Origin: an uncultured Prevotellaceae bacterium
GTDB lineage: Bacteria; Bacteroidota; Bacteroidia; Bacteroidales; Bacteroidaceae
Direction: 5' to 3'
Length of the DNA stretch: 41,506 nucleotides
Assembly: GCA_937893145.1 (NCBI GenBank)
Contig: CALBJW010000051.1
Coordinates: forward strand, 1 to 41,506
The stretch's first letter is position 1. Every line of letters begins with the position of its first letter. The notes under the pieces are model-generated. The model saw nothing but the letters and a program-made list of their open reading frames with translations, made no database searches and was not told the origin of the DNA. Shown one piece after another: positions 16,704-23,870 of the stretch. The position numbers and the translations under genes are program-made.

Positions 16704-18458
16704 TTATTTAGTTATTATTCTTATATCCGCTTCAAATTCATTTTCATCACTGCAGTCCACCCAACCAGCCAGGATGCTCTTGACACCTGATTGTTGCATG
16801 GTGGATGTGATGATTTGCGAGAGCATCTGTTCGTTCTTTTCCTCCAGGATGTACAGTGATGTTTCGCCCTTATATCCATGCTTGATGGCTATTTCCCCTG
16901 TCATAATGTTTGGCAGAGTATAGAGGAAGATGGAAGGACTTGGGAAGAACTCATCCTTGTTGCATATCGTAGAGACGTGTTTTCTGTCCGATACGATTGA
17001 TGATGTCCTGTTGAACAGTATCACTGCTCTGCTTTCTGCCTCCACATTGTCTGTTTCCTCATTGTCGGCTTCTTGGCTGCCTGCCTTTGCATCTTGTGCA
17101 ATCAGCAATTCGGAAGCGACAAACGCTACCCTACTCAGCATGTCCATCTTGTAGAATTTTGGATAGTCGCCTATGAGGGTTTTGTATATTTGTGTCAGCA
17201 ATGCTTTACCCTTCTCTGTAGTCTCCACCTTTACGTTGTCAATATAGAGCGACGAGGTGTCGAGTCGTACAGAATGTGTAGTGTGCAGAGCTGAGGCACT
17301 GAGGATAGCATCATCTGCATTTCCTTCTTTACCTTTTTCGCTCCTTCCCTTACTGAAAAGCAATGCTCCGTTGCATCCTCCGAATCCCGAAATGATTTTG
17401 AGGAATGCCTTCTTGTCCGTAGTCCTTTCTTCGTTGCTGATATTTACCTTTCCGCTCACTCCGATTTCTTCAAAGCCACGAGAAGGCAATATGCAACCAT
17501 CGTCGAGAGCGCGCATCGTGATTACGGTCTCAATGATTCCCGCAGCACCCATAGTATGCCCATAATAGCCCTTCAGTGCTGAGAGTGGGATGGATGAGAG
17601 TCCAGCATTTTCTATTGCTTTCGACTCCATCTGGTCGTTGAACATGGTTGCTGTGCCATGCACACTGATTACTCCCAATCGCTCTGCCGTATCGTCCTCG
17701 ATGCAATGTCTTATAGCTCGATTTGTTCCATCTCCCACAGGTGATGGCGCACTCAAGTGATATGCATCGTTATTGGCGCATCCTTTTTCCAGAACCCACT
17801 GTGATGTGGCATCCGAGTCGTCGCGCTGCAGGATAATGGTTGATGCCGCTTCACCTATGTTCAGACCAATTCTCTCTATGTCGAATGGGCGACATGGCTC
17901 TGCAGACAATGCCTTGAACGACTGGAATCCTGTCACGATAAATGGTGTGATGCAATCACAACCACACACTATCGCAGTGTCATACATTCCCGCATCAATA
18001 AGTCGCTTGGCGATTATCTGGGCTGACACTCCCGATATGCAGGCATTGCTCACCACAAATGGCGGTGTGCTTACTCCGATATACTGCGCTATCTTCCTGG
18101 CAGTATCTCCAGGATGAAGATATGCTCCATCGGCATCTGGTGCAGCTCCGAGTTCTTCGATATTTGCCTTCGTAGTGCTGATGATGAAGAGGGTACGCCC
18201 GCTCTTCACATCTACATCTGCACTCTGCAAGGCTTCACTTACAGAACGTATAATCAGCGACTCGAACCGTGTGAATCCATCAATGGACAATTCTGCATTC
18301 TGCTCTTCCGTGAATATCGAGCCTACGAATGGTTCTGGCAGTCCGTTCCAACTGTCATAACGCAGTAAAGCGGAACAACCAGACTTTAACGCTTGGAAGT
18401 TCTGCTCTGTCGTATAGCCTAATGGCGAAGTTATGTTAGTTGAAAGGACTTTTATCAT
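16704..18458 (-). CDS. Second ketosynthase with degenerate C-terminal ketosynthase-like domain
   Basis: A 584-residue protein when started at MIKVLSTNITSP (ATG at 18458), which overlaps the thioesterase stop as ATGA. A start eight codons upstream is possible. The N-terminal ketosynthase has C140 in SNACISG, H267 in VHGTATM and H301 in YYGHTMGAAG. From about residue 400 a second, degenerate domain follows. It contains FFPSPSIFLYTLPNIMTGEI, a pattern seen in stand-alone 'ketoacyl-synt_2' proteins, and an acidic linker lies inside it (about residues 480-495). It may elongate a different chain or act at another step than the first fusion. The division of labour is not visible from sequence. Confidence 0.83.
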   Translation of the reverse strand: MIKVLSTNITSPLGYTTEQNFQALKSGCSALLRYDSWNGLPEPFVGSIFTEEQNAELSIDGFTRFESLIIRSVSEALQSADVDVKSGRTLFIISTTKANIEELGAAPDADGAYLHPGDTARKIAQYIGVSTPPFVVSNACISGVSAQIIAKRLIDAGMYDTAIVCGCDCITPFIVTGFQSFKALSAEPCRPFDIERIGLNIGEAASTIILQRDDSDATSQWVLEKGCANNDAYHLSAPSPVGDGTNRAIRHCIEDDTAERLGVISVHGTATMFNDQMESKAIENAGLSSIPLSALKGYYGHTMGAAGIIETVITMRALDDGCILPSRGFEEIGVSGKVNISNEERTTDKKAFLKIISGFGGCNGALLFSKGRSEKGKEGNADDAILSASALHTTHSVRLDTSSLYIDNVKVETTEKGKALLTQIYKTLIGDYPKFYKMDMLSRVAFVASELLIAQDAKAGSQEADNEETDNVEAESRAVILFNRTSSIVSDRKHVSTICNKDEFFPSPSIFLYTLPNIMTGEIAIKHGYKGETSLYILEEKNEQMLSQIITSTMQQSGVKSILAGWVDCSDENEFEADIRIITK

Positions 18459-18883
18459 ATCAATGAATGTTCCTTTTTCCACTGAGTGTAGAACTCAGGA
18501 TTGTCCCACATGAGTTTGTAGTCACGCCCCATAAAGACCTGAACACTGCGTGCCGTAACGAACACCGTTCCGTCCACAGGATCATAGATTTCGTAGTCGA
18601 AGATTATCTTTGCCGATTCAGTAGGAACGTAGGTGATTCTGACCGTTGGCTTCATTCCGTACATCAACGGACGCTTGTACTTGATGTCGAGTTCTACGAT
18701 TGGTGCGAATATGTCCAGTTCGATGTATCTCTGGTATGAGAGTCCGTATTTTGCGCCGAATGCTTCGCGGGCATCCTCAAGATAGAGTGGATATGAACCA
18801 TGCCACACCACATTCATGATATCTACCTCGCTGAAACGGATTTCAAACTCTTTCTCTGCAACCAGTTTCACTTCTTGTTTCAT
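18455..18883 (-). CDS. Acyl-thioesterase, 4HBT hot-dog family
   Basis: A 142-residue hot-dog thioesterase of the 4-hydroxybenzoyl-CoA thioesterase/YbgC type. The family signature appears as RFSEVDIMNVVWHGSYPLYL, with D21 as the likely catalytic acid and H28 nearby, followed by EDAREAFG. It would release acyl groups from CoA or a carrier protein, or proofread stalled chains. Such a thioesterase is a usual member of aryl-polyene clusters. The gene overlaps both neighbours by about 4 bp (ATGA type), so it is translationally coupled to the dehydratase before it and the ketosynthase after it. Confidence 0.87.
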   Translation of the reverse strand: MKQEVKLVAEKEFEIRFSEVDIMNVVWHGSYPLYLEDAREAFGAKYGLSYQRYIELDIFAPIVELDIKYKRPLMYGMKPTVRITYVPTESAKIIFDYEIYDPVDGTVFVTARSVQVFMGRDYKLMWDNPEFYTQWKKEHSLI

Positions 18884-19329
18884 TCTTCTCTGACAGCTAA
18901 TTTGATTTCTGTATCTGCAATAATCTCGCCGTTACATTCTACCGTTGCATTTGCCATTGTCATACCGAAGATATCCTCGATGATGTCAACCTTCGTTGTG
19001 ATGACCTCTCCTACCTTTGCAAGACGATGCACATTGTAATTCTTCACAGCACCAATGAAACCTATCTGCACACCCTTCAAGAGGATGTACTTATTTATGT
19101 ATCCCACTCGTGCTGCACAGGTCTGCGCTATGTTCTCTATCATTCCTGTAGCAGAGAAGAGCCCATTATCCACGAAGATGTTGGTGTCGCGAATGGTTGT
19201 CTCGGTTGTCGTGTTGCTCATCTCGAAATGCACGAGAGTGTCAATCATGACAAATGGTTCCTGCTGTGGCAGAATGTTGTGGATATCTATAGAGCGAAGA
19301 AATTCTTCTGTTGGTTGCCTTGTGTCCAT
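18880..19329 (-). CDS. ApeP-like hot-dog dehydratase
   Basis: A 149-residue hot-dog protein. The N-terminal NILPQQEPFVMID and the central helix GMIENIAQTCAARVGY (E65) match the ApeP/FabA-FabZ-like dehydratases of aryl-polyene clusters. It lacks the HFPG motif of FabZ, and the usual P-H-R-P-P segment reads P-Q-Q-E-P. In known pathways two different dehydratases work together, and this one pairs with the FabZ/ApeI-like protein at 12944-13312. The start overlaps the stop of the LpxL-like gene (TAATG), and its stop overlaps the thioesterase start. Confidence 0.8.
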   Translation of the reverse strand: MDTRQPTEEFLRSIDIHNILPQQEPFVMIDTLVHFEMSNTTTETTIRDTNIFVDNGLFSATGMIENIAQTCAARVGYINKYILLKGVQIGFIGAVKNYNVHRLAKVGEVITTKVDIIEDIFGMTMANATVECNGEIIADTEIKLAVREE

Positions 19330-20210
19330 TATGTCCAGAATTCAAAGAAGTTATACCATTGAGTAGGATATTCACGAAGTCTTGTCTCAAGTTCCTTCAC
19401 GTATGCACTCGACAGCTGTCGCATCTGCTCCTTGCGGGGTGCGCTCCTGTCGTAGTCTATCGGAGTGATGAATATCTTGTATTTTGTCCATCCATCCTTC
19501 ATCACGTTCACAGCAAGCACATCCAGTCCGCGCATGGTAGCCACACTGAATGGACCTTGAGGAAAACTTGCCATCTTGCCGAAGAACTCGCACCTGATTT
19601 CTTTCGCCGAACCATTCTTGCGGTCTGCAGGCATCGTGACAATCTCGCCGTTGCTCAGGGCATGGTCTATCTCGAACAGATGGCTCATGTCACTCTTCAC
19701 TGCAATCATGCGAGTGTTCGTACCTTCAAACATCTTGTTTCTGTTCTCCATGACCGATTCCTTCTCGCCCGCATACACGAGCGCGTTCATTATCTTATTA
19801 CGAGAGACAAGAGTGTAACCTGCAATCTCATAATTACCGACGTGCGAACTCAGATGCATGAAACCCGGTTCCTTCTGTGCCCTCTCGAGGTAATGTTCAA
19901 AACCTATAGTCTCGACATCGAAATGCTTACCCGCATACATAGCAAACTTGTCAATTACCACCTGACTGAACAAGCAGTGATTGACATAAGTTGCCCATGC
20001 AGCCTTCCACTTTCCATATCCGAGGATATTGCGGAAATAATGGTATGCGGTCTTACGACTTGGATTAAGCACAAGGCATACGGGGATGACGAACACGGAT
20101 GCAAACACATACAGTATGCGAACATCTATATATCGCAGCATACGGATGAGCCACTTGTGCATCCATCCGTTACCATACGTATTACCAGCCCACTGTTGCT
20201 TGTCTGCCAT
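19329..20210 (-). CDS. LpxL/HtrB-like lipid acyltransferase
   Basis: A 293-residue protein of the LpxL/LABLAT group. One N-terminal membrane helix (about residues 31-48) anchors it. The catalytic HX4E box is SSHVGNYE (H123, E128), and later landmarks include PADRKNGS and FFGKMASFPQGPF. LpxL adds secondary acyl chains to lipid A. Homologues inside aryl-polyene clusters are proposed to place the polyene acyl chain on the lipid or sugar anchor. The gene lies 20 bp after a carrier protein, a probable acyl donor. A plain lipid A acyltransferase is the main alternative. Confidence 0.87.
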   Translation of the reverse strand: MADKQQWAGNTYGNGWMHKWLIRMLRYIDVRILYVFASVFVIPVCLVLNPSRKTAYHYFRNILGYGKWKAAWATYVNHCLFSQVVIDKFAMYAGKHFDVETIGFEHYLERAQKEPGFMHLSSHVGNYEIAGYTLVSRNKIMNALVYAGEKESVMENRNKMFEGTNTRMIAVKSDMSHLFEIDHALSNGEIVTMPADRKNGSAKEIRCEFFGKMASFPQGPFSVATMRGLDVLAVNVMKDGWTKYKIFITPIDYDRSAPRKEQMRQLSSAYVKELETRLREYPTQWYNFFEFWT

Positions 20211-20230
20211 AGCCTTCTGCCCCGTTGTCG

Positions 20231-20473
20231 TTATCCTACCTTACTTTCAATATAATCGCAGAACTTAGTGTAAGTATCAACACCAGCCATCTCTTCTGGC
20301 TTAATCTTGAAACCAAAGTTCTTTTCTACGATTACTACGATATCCACAAAGTCAAGGCTGTCAATACCCATGTCATCCTTAAGCTTTGCTTCTGGGAAGA
20401 TCTTATCTTCTTCAATCTCAAGGTCCTCAACCAAGAAGTTAGTTACTTTTTCTTCAATTTCCGAACGATTCAT
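20231..20473 (-). CDS. Acyl carrier protein (first of the operon)
   Basis: An 80-residue carrier protein close to fatty-acid AcpP. The phosphopantetheine serine is S39 in the motif DMGIDSLDFVDIVVIVE. It lies 20 bp before the LpxL-like acyltransferase, which suggests it presents acyl chains to that enzyme. Three distinct carriers in one operon point to separate starter, elongation and transfer carriers, but the assignment is inference. Confidence 0.92.
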   Translation of the reverse strand: MNRSEIEEKVTNFLVEDLEIEEDKIFPEAKLKDDMGIDSLDFVDIVVIVEKNFGFKIKPEEMAGVDTYTKFCDYIESKVG

Positions 20474-20492
20474 ATTATTTAATGTTTTTAGA

Positions 20493-21017
20493 TTATTTAA
20501 GTCTTGCTACCTGTCTTGCTACTTCCTCAAAACAGTCCTCGAAAGTACCATCAGGACTCAAGTTTGCACCACCATCAATCTCGCTAAAAGTACCTTCTAC
20601 GAGAACCTGACCACTCTTAACGTCAGTGATAGTCAAAGTACCCCATGCCTTAGTAGCGTTACCTGGCACAAAACCCATAACCTTAAAGTACTGGTCCATA
20701 TTTGTCACCTTGATAGTGAACTTGTATGTAGCATCGGCTGCATCTTCTACAACCTTAACCTTCTTGCAGCTCTTGTTGAATGCATCCTGGAATCCCTTCC
20801 AAGCGATAGGCTTGAGCTCTTCAAGGTTGTTGTACTTTTCAGTCAAAGGCTGCTTATTGTCGTATGTGGCACCATCCCACACAAACTCAACAACAGCATT
20901 ACCACTTGCTGTCTTGAAAATCTTCTTATCACCCTGTGTTACCTTAATGTTCGAACCTGCCATTGCACACATGCAAACAGCGAAGCACATAACCATTGTC
21001 AAAAGATACTTCTTCAT
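20493..21017 (-). CDS. Secreted protein of unknown function
   Basis: A 174-residue protein with a signal peptide (about residues 1-20, MKKYLLTMVMCFAVCMCAMA). The mature part has a basic N-terminal stretch (KVTQGDKKIF), one short helix (WKGFQDAFNKSCKK) and a beta-rich C-terminal half ending FEDCFEEVARQVARLK. There is no lipobox in the usual place. I do not recognise a family. It lies between the FabB-like ketosynthase (72-bp gap, the longest in the operon) and a carrier protein (19 bp). It could be a periplasmic helper for export, or a passenger gene. Its base composition does not stand out. Confidence 0.7.
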   Translation of the reverse strand: MKKYLLTMVMCFAVCMCAMAGSNIKVTQGDKKIFKTASGNAVVEFVWDGATYDNKQPLTEKYNNLEELKPIAWKGFQDAFNKSCKKVKVVEDAADATYKFTIKVTNMDQYFKVMGFVPGNATKAWGTLTITDVKSGQVLVEGTFSEIDGGANLSPDGTFEDCFEEVARQVARLK

Positions 21018-21089
21018 AATACTTTGTTTTTTTTATTGTGTAAATAAATCTTTATAAACTACTCTTGCACCAAAGCGGTAGCAATTTTT

Positions 21090-22322
21090 TCACTCTTCAC
21101 TTTTCACTTTCCTAATCACCAACGCACTATTTGTTCCTCCGAATCCGAATGAATTGCTCAGGACAACATCGATGTTCATATCGACAGTCTCCTTAGCAAT
21201 ATTCAGCTTAGCAGAATACTCATCAGGATTTTCGAAGTTTATGTTAGGAGCCACGAAACTATTCTGCATCATGATGATAGAATAGATAATCTCACTCGCA
21301 CCAGCCATCCAGCACTCATGACCAGTCATTCCCTTAGTAGAAGAAATCAAAGCCTTCTTACCGTTGAAAATGCGGTCGAGTGCGATAGCCTCAAACATAT
21401 CTCCCTGATGTGTACTTGTTGCGTGAGCATTGATGTAATCCACATCCTCAGCCTTGACATTAGCATCCTCCATAGCGCGTACCATAGCCTTCACACTACC
21501 CTCATCACTTGGCTGACTGATGACTGCAGTACCGTTTGATGAGAATCCATAACCACAAACCTCACACAAGATGTTTGCACCACGAGCTACGGCATGGTCA
21601 TAGTCCTCAAGCACCAATGCAGCAGCACCACCACTTGGGATAAGACCATCACGGTCACGGTCGAATGGACGGCTTGCCTTCTCTGGTTCATCCATGCGCT
21701 TCGAGAACGCACCGAGTGCATCAAACGAAGCCATTGAGTAGTAGTTCACCTCCTGTGCACCACCACACAACACCATATCCTGAAGTCCCTGCTTAATCAG
21801 CATGTAAGCGAGACCAATAGAATGACTACCACTTGCACAGGCAGCACTCACACTGAAGTTCACACCCTTCAAGTGGAACACAGTACTCATGTTCATGTTC
21901 ACAGTAGAGTTCATCGACTGGAAAATCAGGCTCTGTCCCAGCAAACTGGTATCCTTCTTCTCCTCCATGATGCGATACGACTCCACCACAGGAAGTGCAG
22001 ATGAATCATTACCGAAGATACATCCCACCTCATTCTCCAGCAGATACTCATCACTTACCTGAGCCTGCTCGAAAGCCTGACGACTCGCCATGTAAGCATA
22101 TTCAGCCTCCTCCGAGAATCCACGGCGTGAATGACGGTCAATGAGGCCCTTCAGCACCGGCTTCTTCACGATACCTGTCAATCCCGACTGGTATCCATAC
22201 TCAAGTCGGCTACTGTCAAGACCAATGCCCGACTTACCATTGTACAAAGAGTCCTTAACCTCTTCTATATTTGTTCCAAGGCATGACCAGATGCCCATTC
22301 CTGTTATAACTACTCGTCTCAT
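21090..22322 (-). CDS. FabB-like beta-ketoacyl-ACP synthase
   Basis: A 410-residue ketosynthase with the full KAS I triad: C162 in SAACASGS, H300 in NAHATSTH and H335 in KGMTGHECWMAGASE. The ending SFGFGGTNSALVI is standard. The GHECWMAGASE variant is common in Bacteroidetes ketosynthases of secondary-metabolite clusters. It is the only one of the three ketosynthases without a C-terminal extension, so it may start the chain, while the two fusions elongate. It begins 16 bp after the ketoreductase stop. Confidence 0.9.
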   Translation of the reverse strand: MRRVVITGMGIWSCLGTNIEEVKDSLYNGKSGIGLDSSRLEYGYQSGLTGIVKKPVLKGLIDRHSRRGFSEEAEYAYMASRQAFEQAQVSDEYLLENEVGCIFGNDSSALPVVESYRIMEEKKDTSLLGQSLIFQSMNSTVNMNMSTVFHLKGVNFSVSAACASGSHSIGLAYMLIKQGLQDMVLCGGAQEVNYYSMASFDALGAFSKRMDEPEKASRPFDRDRDGLIPSGGAAALVLEDYDHAVARGANILCEVCGYGFSSNGTAVISQPSDEGSVKAMVRAMEDANVKAEDVDYINAHATSTHQGDMFEAIALDRIFNGKKALISSTKGMTGHECWMAGASEIIYSIIMMQNSFVAPNINFENPDEYSAKLNIAKETVDMNIDVVLSNSFGFGGTNSALVIRKVKSEE

Positions 22323-22338
22323 TTATATTTTGTTTCAC

Positions 22339-23067
22339 TTAATACAATCCTCCATTAATACTAATCACCTCGCCTGTGATATAACTTGCGGCATCCGACA
22401 AGAGGAAACCGACCAAGTCTGCGACCTCCTCAGCCTTACCGAAACGCTTCATAGGAACCAGTTTCTTCAACTCATCAACAGGGAGATCCTTTGTCATGTC
22501 CGACTCAATGAAACCTGGAGCCACAGCATTCACAGTGACCGAACGAGGAGCCACCTCCTGTGCCAGCGCCTTAGTTGCACCAATCAATGCAGCCTTAGCA
22601 GCACTGTAGTTCACCTGACCAGGCATACCCTTCAGTCCAGACAGCGAAGCCATATTCACAATCTTACCGCCATGCTTGCGCATCATCATCTTAGTGATAA
22701 GACGACGAGTCACATAATAAAAACCGTTGAGAGAAGTATTGATGACAGAATGCCAGTCATCTTCCGGCATCATGAAAAGCACATTATCACGCCTTATTCC
22801 CGCGTTGTTCACCAGATATGCCACATAGTCATCAGGGTGTTGTTCCTCCCACTGACTGAGCGCACTATCCACCTCCTGCTGGTTACCCACATCAAAACGT
22901 AGCAACTCGGCATTCACGCCCTGTTCCTCTACTAATCTCTTCACCTCCTGAGCCGCCGACTCATTAGATTGATAATTTATTATCACAGGTATTCCCATCG
23001 CAGCCAGTTTGATGCAGACAGCCCTTCCCAAGCCACGTGAGCCTCCTGTTACTAAAGCGTACTTCAT
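22339..23067 (-). CDS. 3-oxoacyl-ACP reductase (FabG-like SDR)
   Basis: A 242-residue short-chain dehydrogenase/reductase. It has the cofactor motif VTGGSRGLGRA (residues 6-16), NNAG (87-90), the catalytic serine in NMASLSG (138-144), and Y154/K158 in YSAAK. The NAD(P)H-dependent enzyme reduces the 3-keto group after each condensation. The start is set at MKYALVTGG (23067): a longer frame to 23130 would run through the promoter. It is the first gene of the operon, with a promoter 26 bp beyond the transcription start region. It is a cluster-specific FabG homologue rather than the fatty-acid fabG, judged only by context. Confidence 0.9.
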   Translation of the reverse strand: MKYALVTGGSRGLGRAVCIKLAAMGIPVIINYQSNESAAQEVKRLVEEQGVNAELLRFDVGNQQEVDSALSQWEEQHPDDYVAYLVNNAGIRRDNVLFMMPEDDWHSVINTSLNGFYYVTRRLITKMMMRKHGGKIVNMASLSGLKGMPGQVNYSAAKAALIGATKALAQEVAPRSVTVNAVAPGFIESDMTKDLPVDELKKLVPMKRFGKAEEVADLVGFLLSDAASYITGEVISINGGLY

Positions 23068-23099
23068 TGTCAAATAAATCGATTTATAATTTGAGGGTG

Positions 23100-23131
23100 C
23101 AAAAGTAGTAAAATTATCGAAATGAAACAAA
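23100..23131 (-). promoter_or_regulatory. Promoter of the polyene operon
   Basis: On the minus strand a -33 element TTTG (complement of 23128-23131) and a -7 element TACTTTTG (complement of 23100-23107) are separated by 20 bp. This fits the Bacteroidetes consensus TTTG-N19-21-TAnnTTTG. Transcription would begin near 23093, giving a leader of about 25 nt before the ketoreductase ATG. Confidence 0.75.
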
Positions 23132-23277
23132 TATATTTATATCAAACTTGATTTGCGCCCACTTTTCCCCCCATCCACCCATCTATTCCCCTGTGTTTTT
23201 CTCACTTAGGATTGCATAAAACGGTTAGTGCAGCCTCGATAAAAGTCCGTGCAGACTGACAGACATGCAGATAATTA

Positions 23278-23315
23278 CAAGTCAAGGTGTCCGTTTATAC
23301 GAACACCCTGACTTG
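23278..23315 (-). terminator. Probable terminator after the 170-residue lipoprotein
   Basis: A hairpin with 16-nt arms (23278-23293 and 23300-23315, two mismatches that can pair as G-U) and a 6-nt loop lies 15 bp after the lipoprotein stop. No long T-run follows on the minus strand, so termination may be partial. It separates the giant-protein unit from the polyene operon promoter about 150 bp further on. Confidence 0.55.
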
Positions 23316-23330
23316 CATGTCATCGTTCCA

Positions 23331-23843
23331 CTACTTCCACTTGGCTTGATATCCACCGTCTGCCAGGGTGCCATGCTGCATAGTTCCTGCTCGGAAGGCG
23401 AACGGTTCGGCTATATATATGCGTTTGTTCTTGGCAGAGAAATAGCGCAACTCTATATTCATTGCCGATGCATTCTCTTCTACCTTTGGCATAACGACGA
23501 GTGTGAAATGCACAAGTTCATTCTCTTCCTTAACGGCACTTGTGACAGCTCTACACTCACCATCCACGAAGGCTCCCATAAGGTCATTGGTCAGGTCTAT
23601 GTCAACAGGCACTTCCTTTGAGGTCAGCACTATTCTGTCGGGCTGAGTGATGTCCAACTGTGACATCGGCACTGCGTGCCAGTCCGTAGGGCGCACAGAG
23701 GAGCCTACGGAGTCACGGAGGTTATCATAGCCATCAGGCTTTTCGGGGGTATTTCCCACATCATCAATCACATTATCATCTCCACGGCATCCAGCCAGTG
23801 TCAATGCGCCGAACAATAAAGCATATAAAAATATTTTCTTCAT
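23331..23843 (-). CDS. Small lipoprotein with one copy of the 'DGECR' surface module
   Basis: A 170-residue lipoprotein. The signal sequence MKKIFLYALLFGALTLAGC ends in a lipobox (LAGC), so it is probably lipid-anchored. The mature part has an acidic linker, then one copy of the module shared with the giant proteins: DLMGAFVDGECRAVTSAV, then ELRYFSAKNKRIYIAEPF. The 259-residue lipoprotein at 37188-37967 has the same ending (RYYSSKNKCIYTSQSF). It begins 27 bp after the giant protein gene, so the two are one transcript. It is probably an accessory or anchor of the giant protein at the cell surface. That is inference from pairing and shared module. Confidence 0.75.
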   Translation of the reverse strand: MKKIFLYALLFGALTLAGCRGDDNVIDDVGNTPEKPDGYDNLRDSVGSSVRPTDWHAVPMSQLDITQPDRIVLTSKEVPVDIDLTNDLMGAFVDGECRAVTSAVKEENELVHFTLVVMPKVEENASAMNIELRYFSAKNKRIYIAEPFAFRAGTMQHGTLADGGYQAKWK

Positions 23844-23870
23844 ATAGATTTTCCTTTCTTAAAAATTTAA

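Larger units (their letters stand above)
460..23131 (-). other. Aryl-polyene-like biosynthetic operon, 24 genes
   Basis: From the ketoreductase (start 23067) to the DUF4468-like gene (stop 460) every gene is on the minus strand. Most gaps are 0-20 bp or the genes overlap. The largest gap is 72 bp (21018-21089), then 44 bp (9915-9958). One good Bacteroidetes promoter lies ahead of the first gene. The gene content matches aryl-polyene pathways: ketosynthases with a chain-length-factor-like partner, ketoreductase, two dehydratases, carrier proteins, AMP ligase, thioesterase, LolA, MMPL exporter, LpxL-like and GT2-acyltransferase proteins. Single-transcript organisation is inferred from spacing. 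A weak internal promoter in the 72-bp gap cannot be excluded. Confidence 0.8.

Noticed and set aside
19311..20255. A 314-codon plus-strand frame opposite the LpxL-like gene
   Set aside because: Antisense shadow of a gene with clear catalytic motifs; no recognisable protein features.
460..23131. The cluster as a dialkylresorcinol or flexirubin pathway
   Set aside because: No KAS III/DarB-type cyclising enzyme, DarA or aromatase is present in the operon.
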